A stretch of DNA of 40,106 bases from an uncultured Bacteroidota bacterium (GCA_903861155.1 CAIOTL010000224.1:1-40106), one strand, 5' to 3'. Shown: positions 25,580 through 34,216, counted from the first letter of the stretch. Made by a program: numbers and translations. The notes: a model not told the origin generated them from the sequence alone.

Positions 25580-26209
25580 CTAATTCCCCATCACAATCGA
25601 AGCTCGATTCAATTTAATTTTTCCTTTGTTTTCCAATGCTTTCAATAATCGAGAAACGACAACTCTTGAAGTGTGCAAGTCATAAGCAATTTCCTGGTGT
25701 GTGGCATTGATTTCATTGGAATTATTGATTTTGGATTTGTCATGAAGATAATTCAACAACCGTTCGTCCATATTCATAAACGCCAAGTTGTCTATTGCCG
25801 CCAACATTTCCTTCAAGCGATTGTTGTAACTGTTAAAAACGTAGTTTCTCCAGCTTTTGTATTTCCCCAGCCACTCCTCCATTTTGATTACAGGAATCAT
25901 AATAACCGTTCCGTTTGTCTCGGCCACAGCCCTAATTTCACTCTTGGTTTCCCCCATACAACACGCCATTGTCATCGCACAGGTATCTCCTTTTTCGATA
26001 AAATACAACAACAATTCGCCTTCATCAAAATCTTCTCGTAATATCTTGATGGCTCCCGTTATCAACAGCGGCATTTTCCGGATGGAATCACCAAAATCAA
26101 TGAGAATATCGCCTTCCTTGAAATCTCTCAATAAGGAAACCTGGGCAATTTCGTCGATTAATTTATCTTCAAATATATATCCGTAAGTCTGTTTGAGTAC
26201 GTCTTTCAT
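25580..26209 (-). CDS. Crp/Fnr-family regulator of the sulfur island
   Basis: A 209-residue regulator: cyclic-nucleotide-binding-type beta-roll (about 20-120), a dimerisation helix (about 110-140) and a C-terminal winged helix-turn-helix (about 160-200, with HQEIAYDLHTSRVVVSRLLKALE as recognition region). The beta-roll contains GDTCAMTMACCMGETKS, with Cys77, Cys83 and Cys84 where Crp would have its phosphate-binding loop. It lacks the N-terminal four-Cys iron-sulfur pattern of Fnr. The cysteines suggest a thiol-based signal such as persulfide, which is inference. It stands between two promoters with matching palindromes, one directly after its stop and one upstream of the divergent reductase gene. 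Confidence 0.9.
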   Translation of the reverse strand: MKDVLKQTYGYIFEDKLIDEIAQVSLLRDFKEGDILIDFGDSIRKMPLLITGAIKILREDFDEGELLLYFIEKGDTCAMTMACCMGETKSEIRAVAETNGTVIMIPVIKMEEWLGKYKSWRNYVFNSYNNRLKEMLAAIDNLAFMNMDERLLNYLHDKSKINNSNEINATHQEIAYDLHTSRVVVSRLLKALENKGKIKLNRASIVMGN

Positions 26210-26367
26210 TATTGCTTTTTCTTTTTATGACGGTAAATTTCGTTAAAAAAATTTACTTTAAGAGCAAAACAAAAACACTTTGTCTTTTATTTTGATGCTG
26301 AAGGTTTTTAAAATAAATTTTTCTGCCTTTTGCAAATTTTGATTTTAATTTCAAACATTTCGTTTTA

Positions 26368-26412
26368 TGTAACAAAAGCTACAAACCTTTATATTATGTT
26401 TCCCGAAATTTG
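26368..26412 (+). promoter_or_regulatory. CoA-disulfide reductase-rhodanese promoter with Crp/Fnr-type operator
   Basis: TGTAACAAAAGCTACA (26368-26383, centre 26375.5) matches the other two sites with one mismatched arm position. Thirty-three bases downstream is GAAATTTG (26405-26412), matching TAnnTTTG at all but the first position. The ATG is at 26446. A second weaker box, TATGTTTC at 26395-26402, is closer but does not share the spacing. Confidence 0.65.
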
Positions 26413-26445
26413 CATCAGAATTAAACACAAATTAATAATAAGCAG

Positions 26446-28086
26446 ATGAAAATACTCATTATAGGCGGAGTTGCCGGTGGAGCGACTGCGGCAGCAAGAT
26501 TAAGAAGATTGAGCGAAGAAAATGAAATTATAATTTTCGAAAAAGGAGAACACGTCAGTTTTGCAAACTGCGGTCTACCCTATCATATTGGTGGTGTAAT
26601 CGTGGAGCGTTCCAAATTATTGTTGCACACACCCACTTCTTTAAAAACAAGATATAATTTAGATGTTCGCATTTTTAACGAAGTTTTGAAAATAAACAAG
26701 GAAGATAAAACAGTCGAAGTCAGAAACTTAATTACAAAAGAAATTTATACTGAATCCTACGATAAATTATTGCTTTCTCCCGGCGCAGAACCTTTTAGAC
26801 CCAACATTCCCGGAATTGATTCAGATAAAATAATGACCCTTCGAAATGTTGCCGATATGGACCGGATTATTGCCAAAACCAAAGATTTGAAAAACATTGC
26901 TGTCGTAGGTGGTGGTTTCATTGGTTTGGAAGTTGCTGAAAATTTGATTGATATTGGAATCAACGTAACTGTTATCGAGTTAGGAAACCAAGTTATGGCT
27001 CCAGTTGATTATGAATTTGCCAAAATGGTAGAGCATCACGCTGCGGCTAAAAACCTAAATATTCTTATAAACACTGGCGTTGATGCTTTTGAAAATAAAG
27101 GCAATGAAATTGAATTGAAACTCAATAATGGCAAAACCATTCTGGCCGATGGGGTAGTTTTCGCCATTGGAGTAAAACCGGAAAATCGTTTGGCAAAAGT
27201 TGCCGGACTGGAATTAGGCGTTACTGGCGGAATTGCTGTGAACGAATTTATGCAAACTTCCGATCCAGCTATTTATGCCGTGGGCGATGCCGTGGAAGTT
27301 TCACATTATATCAATCAGGCCAAAGTGATGATTCCGCTTGCTTGGCCGGCGAACAGACAAGGCAGAATCGTTGCCGACAATATCACCAGAGGAAACAAAA
27401 TTTCGTATAAAGGAACTTTGGGAACTTCGATTATAAAATTCTTCGACTTGACCGTTGGCGCAACCGGACTCAACGAAAAACTATTGAAACGTTACAATAT
27501 TCCGTATCGAACCGTTACCGTAACCAGATCGAATCACGCCAGTTATTATCCCAGCGCCACAAATATTGTCTTGAAAATGAATTTTGGCAAAGATGGAACA
27601 ATCTATGGTACCCAAGCCTTGGGGCAGGAAGGAGTTGACAAGCGCATCGATATTATTGCCACGGCCATAAAAGGAAATTTGACTATTTATGATTTGCAGG
27701 AAATCGAAATTGCTTACGCTCCGCCATATAATTCTGCCAAAGATCCCGTAAATATTCTGGGTTACGTTGCTGAGAATGTGTTGAACGACGATGTGAGATT
27801 CATCAATTATGACCAATTGGGCGAGTATATTTCGTCCGAAAATGCAATCCTGATTGACGTAAGAACCAAAACAGAATTCGAAAACGGAGCGATTCCCAAT
27901 GCCATCAATATGGATGTAGATACTTTAAGGGAAAATCTAGATTTCTTTGACAAAAACAAAAAATATGTGATTTATTGCCAAGTGGGTTTACGAGGTTATC
28001 TAGCACAACGAATTTTGAGAAATAACAACATCAATTCTGTGAATCTCAATGGCGGTTATGGAGTTTGGAAACCGGTAAATAGTTAA
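26446..28086 (+). CDS. CoA-disulfide/persulfide reductase fused to rhodanese
   Basis: A 546-residue fusion. Residues 1-440 are a pyridine-nucleotide-disulfide oxidoreductase with FAD motif GGVAGGATAAARLR (7-20), the single active Cys42 in SFANCGLPYHIGG, NAD motif VVGGGFIGLEVAE and the FAD-contact loop YAVGDAVE. Residues about 455-546 are a rhodanese domain with the active loop YCQVGLRG (Cys511). This is the CoADR-RHD type, which reduces CoA persulfides, polysulfides or disulfides with NAD(P)H. It is divergent from the regulator gene and carries the regulon palindrome, making it the reductive arm of sulfane-sulfur handling beside the oxidative CstB-like protein. Confidence 0.94.
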   Translation: MKILIIGGVAGGATAAARLRRLSEENEIIIFEKGEHVSFANCGLPYHIGGVIVERSKLLLHTPTSLKTRYNLDVRIFNEVLKINKEDKTVEVRNLITKEIYTESYDKLLLSPGAEPFRPNIPGIDSDKIMTLRNVADMDRIIAKTKDLKNIAVVGGGFIGLEVAENLIDIGINVTVIELGNQVMAPVDYEFAKMVEHHAAAKNLNILINTGVDAFENKGNEIELKLNNGKTILADGVVFAIGVKPENRLAKVAGLELGVTGGIAVNEFMQTSDPAIYAVGDAVEVSHYINQAKVMIPLAWPANRQGRIVADNITRGNKISYKGTLGTSIIKFFDLTVGATGLNEKLLKRYNIPYRTVTVTRSNHASYYPSATNIVLKMNFGKDGTIYGTQALGQEGVDKRIDIIATAIKGNLTIYDLQEIEIAYAPPYNSAKDPVNILGYVAENVLNDDVRFINYDQLGEYISSENAILIDVRTKTEFENGAIPNAINMDVDTLRENLDFFDKNKKYVIYCQVGLRGYLAQRILRNNNINSVNLNGGYGVWKPVNS

Positions 28087-28116
28087 TAATTATATTGTCA
28101 TTTGAACTATAAAAAG

Positions 28117-28155
28117 TGCCTATCAATATTCGTTTATCGAACTATTTGATGGGCA
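28117..28155. terminator. Hairpin terminator after the reductase-rhodanese gene
   Basis: TGCCTATCAATATTCG (28117-28132) pairs imperfectly with CGAACTATTTGATGGGCA (28138-28155) around a TTTAT loop. AAAAA precedes it, giving a T-run on the minus strand; on the plus strand the T-tract is weak. It lies 30 bases after the reductase stop. Confidence 0.5.
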
Positions 28156-28168
28156 TTATTCTGCATTG

Positions 28169-28181
28169 TCACAAAGTGTGA
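28169..28181. promoter_or_regulatory. Palindrome TCACA-AAG-TGTGA
   Basis: A perfect short palindrome 135 bases upstream of the alpha/beta-hydrolase ATG. Its half-site differs from the TGTAAC sites of the sulfur regulon. It could be an operator for another factor or chance; the rest of the 28156-28315 gap shows only a small GTGT/ACAC hairpin near 28241. Confidence 0.3.
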
Positions 28182-28315
28182 ATTATATAATTCTTTTCAT
28201 AAATTTCGCAAGCCTTTCCATAATTCAATGCCTAAGTTTGCTAGTGTGGTAAAACACTGATTGACAACTAAAAAATCTGATTAGAGACTATTAAAACACT
28301 CCTAAACAAAACGCT

Positions 28316-29161
28316 ATGAAAACTACTACTATTAAAGGCTACAATTTAAAAGTCAATGTAAACAACTTTACTATATCTTATGATGATATAGGAGAGGGAG
28401 GCATTCCAATTATATTCCTGCATGGTTATCCTTTTGATAAAACAATGTGGCATGGTCAAATTGATTTTTTAAAAACTTCTCATCGAGCAATCGCTTGCGA
28501 TATTAGGGGATTTGGAAAATCAAAAGACGAGGAATCAACTCTAAGTATTGATTTGTTTGGTGATGATTTAATGCAGTTTATGGACCAGCTCAATATTGAC
28601 AAAGCCATTATTTGCGGATTGTCTATGGGCGGTTACTTGGCACTTAATGTAATGAAAAGATTTCCAAGTCACTTTGAGGCATTGATTTTATGTGATACAC
28701 AATGTATTGCCGACACAACTGAAGGCAAGGAAAAACGGTATAAAACTATTGAAGAAATAGAAGCTGAAGGAGTAACTAATTTTAACGAGGGTTTCATAAA
28801 AAAAGTATTTCACAAAGATTCAATAAAAAATAAAACGAAATTGGTCGAGCAATTGAGAAATGTTGTTTTTACTAACTCTAAAAATATTATTACTAAGGGA
28901 TTTGCAGCACTTGCTGAACATTCAGAAACCTGTTCTTCTTTGAGTAAAATAAGTATTCCTACATTGATTATTTGCGGAAGAGAAGACCAAGTTACCCCAT
29001 TGGCACAATCTGAGTTTATGAATAAAAATATTAAAGGGTCAATTCTTCACATTATTGATAATGCGGGTCACGTATCCAACCTGGAACAACCCAAAGAATT
29101 TAATAAATATCTTGGCGATTTCTTGACTGATTTAAGTGGTTTTGATGTATTAAATAATTGA
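28316..29161 (+). CDS. Alpha/beta-fold hydrolase
   Basis: A 281-residue cytoplasmic hydrolase of the esterase/haloperoxidase type. Oxyanion loop HGYPFD (36-41), nucleophile elbow GLSMGG (Ser103), acid Asp224 in GREDQVTP and His252 in NAGHVSN form a complete triad. No signal peptide is seen. The substrate is not evident; relatives act on esters, lactones or peroxides. It precedes the NlpC/P60 gene by 27 bases and may be co-transcribed with it. Confidence 0.88.
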   Translation: MKTTTIKGYNLKVNVNNFTISYDDIGEGGIPIIFLHGYPFDKTMWHGQIDFLKTSHRAIACDIRGFGKSKDEESTLSIDLFGDDLMQFMDQLNIDKAIICGLSMGGYLALNVMKRFPSHFEALILCDTQCIADTTEGKEKRYKTIEEIEAEGVTNFNEGFIKKVFHKDSIKNKTKLVEQLRNVVFTNSKNIITKGFAALAEHSETCSSLSKISIPTLIICGREDQVTPLAQSEFMNKNIKGSILHIIDNAGHVSNLEQPKEFNKYLGDFLTDLSGFDVLNN

Positions 29162-29188
29162 TTGTTAAATATGTAATTAGGTTTTTTA

Positions 29189-29749
29189 ATGATATTTAAA
29201 AAGATAAATCCCTTAATATTAGCAATAGTCATTGCTTTATCGATAATTGTTACGTACTTCATTACTTATGTTTCATTGGGAGATGTAAATAGTTTGCAGG
29301 AAAGCAATGGATCTAATGCCAATAACGAACTCATAAATCCAATTACAACTAATGATTCCTTGAGGGATAGTATTGTGAACTTTGGAAAGGGATTATTAGG
29401 AAAACCCTATGTTGAAGCTTCCTGCAGCTTAGATGGGTTTGATTGTTCAGGATTTGTTTACTATGTTTTCCAACATTATAAAATCCAGGTACCACGAAGT
29501 TCTTCACAATTCAGTAATTTTGGCAAAGAAATTCCCATTGAAAGTGTAAAAAAAGGAGATATTCTGGTATTTCTCAGTCCTACCAGAAATGTGATTGGCC
29601 ACGTAGGTATTGTTACAAATCCAAAATGAATGGAAAGCGATTTTATTCACGCCTCCTCAGGTAGTGATATGAAAGTCATTATTTCAAGTCTAAAACAGAA
29701 AGGCTATACTCGTAGATTTGTAAAAGCTGTGGATGTTTTATCGGATTAA
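29189..29749 (+). pseudogene. NlpC/P60 (C40) peptidoglycan peptidase, interrupted by TGA
   Basis: The protein begins with a membrane anchor (about 8-28) and has the NlpC/P60 domain: catalytic Cys86 in GFDCSGFVYY and His138 in GHVGIV. The frame then meets TGA (29627-29629) after VTNPK and continues MESDFIHASSGSDMKV to TAA at 29747-29749. The third catalytic residue, His in FIHASSG (position 154 when read through), lies beyond the stop, so the truncated product should be inactive. The expected residue at the stop is Gly (NPKGMES), so GGA to TGA explains it. It would cleave stem peptides of peptidoglycan in the periplasm. Confidence 0.85.
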
Positions 29750-29845
29750 TGATGTAAAGAAATATAGATCTAAGATTCTAGCTCACTGTAACCCAAAAAT
29801 ATTGATGTTGTTTGTTGGTGTGACCATACGTTCACTCAGATGAGA

Positions 29846-30247
29846 TTAATTTTTAATTTTCTTTCTAGTCCAAATAGTAGAAGCTATTATTGAAATTATG
29901 AAACCAAAAATAAAGAATCCAATCAAACTTGACTTCGGCATATTTGGCTCATTTGTAATGATATTGAATAAATAGTTATGCATACTAAATAATGGTCCAG
30001 TAATAAATAGAATCATTATGAAAGTCCCATAAGCAAATGAACAAAGTTTAATCCATTTTCCTCTTTTTAAACTTGGTGAAATAATTGAAAAAACTATCCA
30101 GTCATTAAAGATTATTAATAAAATAAACATTATTAACCTTAAAAATCCTGGAAATGATGGAATTAGGTTCCCTAACAAGATAATTAAATATAGTAAAATG
30201 CCTTTAGAATGTGAACTTAGTATAAATGTTATTATTAGTTTCTTCAT
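29846..30247 (-). CDS. Small inner-membrane protein of unknown function
   Basis: About 133 residues from ATG 30247 (MKKLIITFILSSHSKG), with four predicted hydrophobic segments (about 15-32, 38-58, 64-83, 108-126) and a basic C-terminus TRKKIKN. The longer frame from 30307 has no membrane or domain sense. I do not recognise a family. It stands alone between the broken peptidase and the arginase operon. Confidence 0.55.
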   Translation of the reverse strand: MKKLIITFILSSHSKGILLYLIILLGNLIPSFPGFLRLIMFILLIIFNDWIVFSIISPSLKRGKWIKLCSFAYGTFIMILFITGPLFSMHNYLFNIITNEPNMPKSSLIGFFIFGFIISIIASTIWTRKKIKN

Positions 30248-30346
30248 TTTTTTTAGCGTACAGCTCTGTATATGATTGTCGATATTGAATCGAAAATTAC
30301 CTTTCAAATATATAAAAATTATCCTATAAATTATAAAAGAGGTTTC

Positions 30347-31309
30347 TTATTCTCTCGGCAAAATAACAGTAGCTGTTATGTGTTCCAAAACTTCAAAAGC
30401 CGTTTCTGCCATTTTATTTCCTTTGTTATCCAAAAGTGGGTTTATCTCAACAAATTCAATGCAAACTACCTTATTGGTTTCGATAATTTGATCTACAATG
30501 GCAATGATTTCATATTGGTCAAAACCTCTGGGAACTGGTGTTCCGGTTCCGTAGGAAATCAAGTCACAATCCATTGAATCCACATCAAAAGAAATATACA
30601 AAATATCGCAATTGGAGAGTTTGTCCAATGCTTCTTTGACACAAGTCTTGAGACCGCGATAGCGAACTTCAGCAACTTTATAATTCCGGATTTTTAGTTT
30701 TTCAATTTGCTTATTTTCGGCTTCTTCCGTATCACGAACACCAAAATAAACCAAATTTTCAGCCAATACTTTAGCTCCTTTGCATCCAATATTTTTCATT
30801 TCTTCCCAAGAGTGTTGGGTTTCAGGAGCCAATTCGTTTATTTGACAATCCAAATTATCATCGGCAATAGCAGCAGCCAAAGGCATTCCGTGAATATTTC
30901 CGGAGGGTGAAGTATAAGGCGAATGCAAATCGGCATGAGCATCAATCCAAATAACGCCTAATTTTTGTTCCGGATAAACAGCTTTAATTCCGCTTATCGT
31001 TCCCAATGCCGATGAATGGTCACCGGACAAAACAATGGGAAAAAAATTAGCTTCCAGATTTTTCTTTACCGAAGCACAAACTCTAGTACATTGTTCTGCA
31101 ACATGTTCTATTCTTTTAGCAAACGTGCTTCTGTTTTTGTCATAAACCGATTCGTTGTGGGTTTTGACATCCTCAAAAGGAAATTGGTTAAAATAATCGC
31201 TATTTTGATTAATTGCGGCAATTTCAATAGCATCAACTCCCATATCAGAACCTCTGGTTCCAGCTCCAATATCAGATCGATTCTTTATTAATTTTATCAC
31301 TGGTTCCAT
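30347..31309 (-). CDS. rocF: Arginase (ureohydrolase family)
   Basis: A 320-residue metal hydrolase. Binuclear manganese motifs are visible: GDHSSALGT (His98), DAHADLHSP (Asp123, His125, Asp127) and SFDVDSMDCDL in the C-terminal half. It would split L-arginine into ornithine and urea. Formiminoglutamase and agmatinase share these motifs, but the adjoining ornithine aminotransferase gene makes arginase the best reading. It follows that gene with a 9-base gap, so the two form a degradation operon. Confidence 0.88.
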   Translation of the reverse strand: MEPVIKLIKNRSDIGAGTRGSDMGVDAIEIAAINQNSDYFNQFPFEDVKTHNESVYDKNRSTFAKRIEHVAEQCTRVCASVKKNLEANFFPIVLSGDHSSALGTISGIKAVYPEQKLGVIWIDAHADLHSPYTSPSGNIHGMPLAAAIADDNLDCQINELAPETQHSWEEMKNIGCKGAKVLAENLVYFGVRDTEEAENKQIEKLKIRNYKVAEVRYRGLKTCVKEALDKLSNCDILYISFDVDSMDCDLISYGTGTPVPRGFDQYEIIAIVDQIIETNKVVCIEFVEINPLLDNKGNKMAETAFEVLEHITATVILPRE

Positions 31310-31318
31310 ATAATTCTA

Positions 31319-32602
31319 TTATCTAAAATCGTTCAATGCCTTTTCAATAATGGCTAAACACTCATGAATTTGACTTTCGGTAATCACTAATGGTGGTGCC
31401 AATCTGATTTTGTTGCCGTGTGTTGGTTTTGCCAATAAGCCATATTCGCTAAATTTCATGCAAATATCCCAAGCCAGATCAGAGTCTTCACCACAATTAA
31501 TAACAATCGCATTCAGCAAACCTTTACCTCGAACTAAGGTAATCAAAGAATTTCTTTCGGCAATATCGTTGAGTCCTTTTCTTAAAATAATTCCCAAACG
31601 ATCCGCATTTTCAGATAATTTTTCTTCACGAATTACTTCAAGCGCAGCAATGGCAACGGCAGCAGCTATTGGGTTTCCACCAAAAGTTGAACCGTGTTGT
31701 CCCGGTTGAATCACGTTCATAATAGGATTGTTTGCTAAGACTGCCGAAACTGGATAAACACCTCCTGAAATTGCTTTTCCTAGAATTAGAATGTCTGGTT
31801 TTACTTCAGGTTTATTTTCGCATCCATTTTCACAAGAGCAATTGCCACAAGTTGCCAGTAATCTTCCTGTTCTTGCAATTCCGGTTTGTACTTCGTCTGC
31901 GATGAATAAAACATTGTGTTGTTCGCAAAGCGCTTTGGCTTTCGCCAAATATCCTTCGGCAGGTACGTATACTCCCGCTTCTCCCTGAATAGGTTCTACC
32001 AGGAATCCAGCGATATTGGTCGTTGATTTCAATACGTTTTCTAATGCTTCAATATCATCATAAGGAATTTTGATAAATCCGGCTGTGAATGGTCCAAAGC
32101 TTTTACGAGCAGCTTCATCGTTCGAAAAGGAAATAATAGTCGTTGTTCGACCGTGGAAATTGTTTTCGCAAACAATAATTTGTGCTTGGTTTTCAGGAAT
32201 TCCTTTTACTTCATACGCCCATTTTCGGCATAATTTAAGAGCCGTTTCTACTGCTTCGGCACCAGTATTCATTGGCAACACTTTGTCAAAACTAAAATAT
32301 TTGGTTACATATTCTTCATAATTACCCAATTGGTCATTATAAAAAGCTCGTGAGGTCAAAGTCAGTGTTTGCGCCTGTTTAATCATTGCATTCACAATTT
32401 TCGGGTGGCAATGACCTTGGTTTACCGCTGAATAGGCAGAGAGAAAATCGAAATATTTCTTTCCGTCCATATCCCAAACAAAAACACCTTCACCTCTTTC
32501 GAGAACGACAGGTAATGGATGGTAATTGTGAGCACCATATTTATTTTCTTTTCCTATCATTTCTTCAGCTTTAGAAGAAAGAGTTTGATGTATTTGTTCC
32601 AT
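31319..32602 (-). CDS. rocD: Ornithine aminotransferase
   Basis: A 427-residue class III PLP aminotransferase with catalytic Lys276 in ILGKAISGG, Asp236 in [14 protein letters not shown] and [13 protein letters not shown] binding the cofactor phosphate. It converts ornithine to glutamate-5-semialdehyde. An unusual Cys-rich insertion, [10 protein letters not shown] (Cys252, 255, 257, 261), sits between the cofactor Asp and the Lys. Similar insertions occur in other Bacteroidota enzymes by recall and could bind zinc. The operon's promoter box CAAAAATA (32631-32638, complement of TATTTTTG) is just upstream. Confidence 0.93.
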   Translation of the reverse strand: MEQIHQTLSSKAEEMIGKENKYGAHNYHPLPVVLERGEGVFVWDMDGKKYFDFLSAYSAVNQGHCHPKIVNAMIKQAQTLTLTSRAFYNDQLGNYEEYVTKYFSFDKVLPMNTGAEAVETALKLCRKWAYEVKGIPENQAQIIVCENNFHGRTTTIISFSNDEAARKSFGPFTAGFIKIPYDDIEALENVLKSTTNIAGFLVEPIQGEAGVYVPAEGYLAKAKALCEQHNVLFIADEVQTGIARTGRLLATCGNCSCENGCENKPEVKPDILILGKAISGGVYPVSAVLANNPIMNVIQPGQHGSTFGGNPIAAAVAIAALEVIREEKLSENADRLGIILRKGLNDIAERNSLITLVRGKGLLNAIVINCGEDSDLAWDICMKFSEYGLLAKPTHGNKIRLAPPLVITESQIHECLAIIEKALNDFR

Positions 32603-32630
32603 TGTGGACAGTTTTTAAAATTTTCGAATA

Positions 32631-32732
32631 CAAAAATAATAAAATATTTTATTTTACAATAAAAAATAATAATTTTGACTTACATTTGTTTAAAATAAGT
32701 CATATTAACTTTTAAATTAAATAATTAAGTCA
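32631..32732. promoter_or_regulatory. Divergent rocDF/lrp promoters with three TAAGTCA sites
   Basis: Facing promoters: TATTTTTG on the minus strand (32638-32631) for rocD and TACATTTG (32681-32688) for the Lrp gene. Three copies of a 7-bp motif surround the Lrp promoter: TGACTTA (32676-32682, inverted), TAAGTCA (32696-32702) and TAAGTCA (32726-32732). Starts are 20 and 30 bases apart, near two and three helical turns, as expected for an Lrp-type octameric regulator. Confidence 0.6.
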
Positions 32733-32749
32733 TTTTAATTTTAATAACT

Positions 32750-33202
32750 ATGGAAATACTAGACAAATTTGATGTTTTTATTATCAAAGAATTGGAGAAA
32801 GACGGGCGAATGGCTTATTCAACAATCGCTGCCAATCTGAAAATTTCAAACACAATGGTGCACCAACGAGTGAATCGACTAATACAACAAGGAATTCTTC
32901 TTGGAATAAAACCGGTAATCAACGAGAAAAAAGTAGGTTATGATTGGGGTGCTTTCACCGGAATCACGCTGAATAAAGATCAGGATTCATCCAGAATTAT
33001 CGAAGAGTTAAAAAAAATTCCCGAAATCACGGAATGCTATTATATCTCCGGTTTATACACGCTTTACATCAAAATCATTGCCCGAAATCACGAACATATG
33101 CGAAAAGTGCTTTATGAAAAAATCGATAACATCCCCGGCATTTCAAAAACAGATTCTATAATGGAATTGGGTTGTGCTTTCAAGCGAAATGTAACTTTGT
33201 AA
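32750..33202 (+). CDS. Lrp/AsnC-family regulator of arginine catabolism
   Basis: A 150-residue regulator with an N-terminal winged helix-turn-helix (about 5-55, RMAYSTIAANLKISNTMVHQRVNRL) and a C-terminal RAM ligand-binding domain (about 65-145). It is divergent from the ornithine aminotransferase-arginase operon, and the repeated TAAGTCA sites lie between them. The ligand is probably arginine or ornithine, by context. Confidence 0.92.
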   Translation: MEILDKFDVFIIKELEKDGRMAYSTIAANLKISNTMVHQRVNRLIQQGILLGIKPVINEKKVGYDWGAFTGITLNKDQDSSRIIEELKKIPEITECYYISGLYTLYIKIIARNHEHMRKVLYEKIDNIPGISKTDSIMELGCAFKRNVTL

Positions 33203-33299
33203 GAATCAATATTTAATCTTTCAAAACTCATCAAAATTAACAGTCGTTTAAATTCAAAATTGCTGTTTATTTTAGATATTTGTAAAAAACAATTTCATT

Positions 33300-34073
33300 A
33301 TGAAAAATAGTCCCTACTTATTTTTAGCAATTATTATAATCTCTAATGTTTCTTTTGCACAATTGAAACCCGTAAAATACAAAGAGGGAACTCATATTTT
33401 AAACGGTTTTGGCATTCAGCCAGAAACAAAAAGCCAACAAAAACCTGGAATTTTAATACTACCAGCTTGGATGGGAATTGACAAACTTTCGAAAGACACT
33501 GCCGAAAACTTGTCGAAATTAGGCTATTATGCTTTTGTAGCTGATATTTATGGCGAAGGAAATTACCCAAAAGACTATTCTGAAGCGGGAAAAAATGCTG
33601 GTTATTACAAAACCAATTATACTGAATATCAAAAACGCATTTCATTAGCATTGAATCAATTAATTCTTTCGGGAGCAAATCCGGATAATATTGTTATCAT
33701 AGGCTACTGTTTCGGAGGGACTGGTGTTCTTGAAGCTGCTAGATCACACATGAACGTAAAAGGGGTTGCATCCTTTCATGGAGGATTAGGACGAGATGCA
33801 AAACGAACAATAGAACCAATCACAACTAAAATATTAGTTTGCCACGGAGCGGATGATCCTTATGAATCAAAGGAAGAAGTTGCCGCTTTTCAACAAGAAA
33901 TGAAAGACGCAAAAGCCGATTGGCAATTGATTTATTATGCCAATGCGGTTCACTCTTTTACCAATCCTGAAGCTGGAAATGACAATTCCAAGGGCGCAGC
34001 TTACAACGAAAAAGCAGCAAAAAGATCTTGGGAACATTTAATGCTTTTCTTAAACGAAGTCTTAAAAAAATAG
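33300..34073 (+). CDS. Secreted dienelactone-hydrolase-like protein
   Basis: A 257-residue alpha/beta hydrolase with a signal peptide (MKNSPYLFLAIIIISNVSFAQ). Catalytic Cys137 lies in IIGYCFGGTG, with Asp185 in CHGADDPY and His218 in NAVHSF. This is the Cys-Asp-His triad of dienelactone hydrolases. Export implies a role in the periplasm or outside. The substrate is unknown. Its stop codon TAG is the first three bases of a 31-bp inverted repeat. Confidence 0.86.
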   Translation: MKNSPYLFLAIIIISNVSFAQLKPVKYKEGTHILNGFGIQPETKSQQKPGILILPAWMGIDKLSKDTAENLSKLGYYAFVADIYGEGNYPKDYSEAGKNAGYYKTNYTEYQKRISLALNQLILSGANPDNIVIIGYCFGGTGVLEAARSHMNVKGVASFHGGLGRDAKRTIEPITTKILVCHGADDPYESKEEVAAFQQEMKDAKADWQLIYYANAVHSFTNPEAGNDNSKGAAYNEKAAKRSWEHLMLFLNEVLKK

Positions 34074-34160
34074 AATCTTCCTAAAATTAAAAAATTAAAC
34101 ACAGAGGTCAGTTTTTCAGCAGGTCTATATGTTTAATTTTTTAATTTTAGGAAGATTCTA
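34071..34160. repeat. 90-bp element with 31-bp perfect inverted repeats
   Basis: The left arm (34071-34101) starts TAGAATCTTCCTAAAATTAA; the right arm (34130-34160) is its exact reverse complement over all 31 bases and ends GGAAGATTCTA. The 28-base loop (34102-34129) is CAGAGGTCAG, TTTTT, CAGCAGGTCTATA. The left arm supplies the stop codon of the preceding gene. It may be a terminator, a MITE-like element or a remnant of one. Perfect arms mean it is recent or under selection. Confidence 0.85.
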
Positions 34161-34216
34161 AATAAAAATAAACATCGCTTTAACTATCAAGACCAAAACT
34201 TACCAAAATATATTCT

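Noticed and set aside
28169..28181. TCACA-AAG-TGTGA as another site for the sulfur Crp/Fnr regulator
   Set aside because: The half-site differs from TGTAAC and no TAnnTTTG box lies at the shared distance; listed only as a possible unrelated operator.
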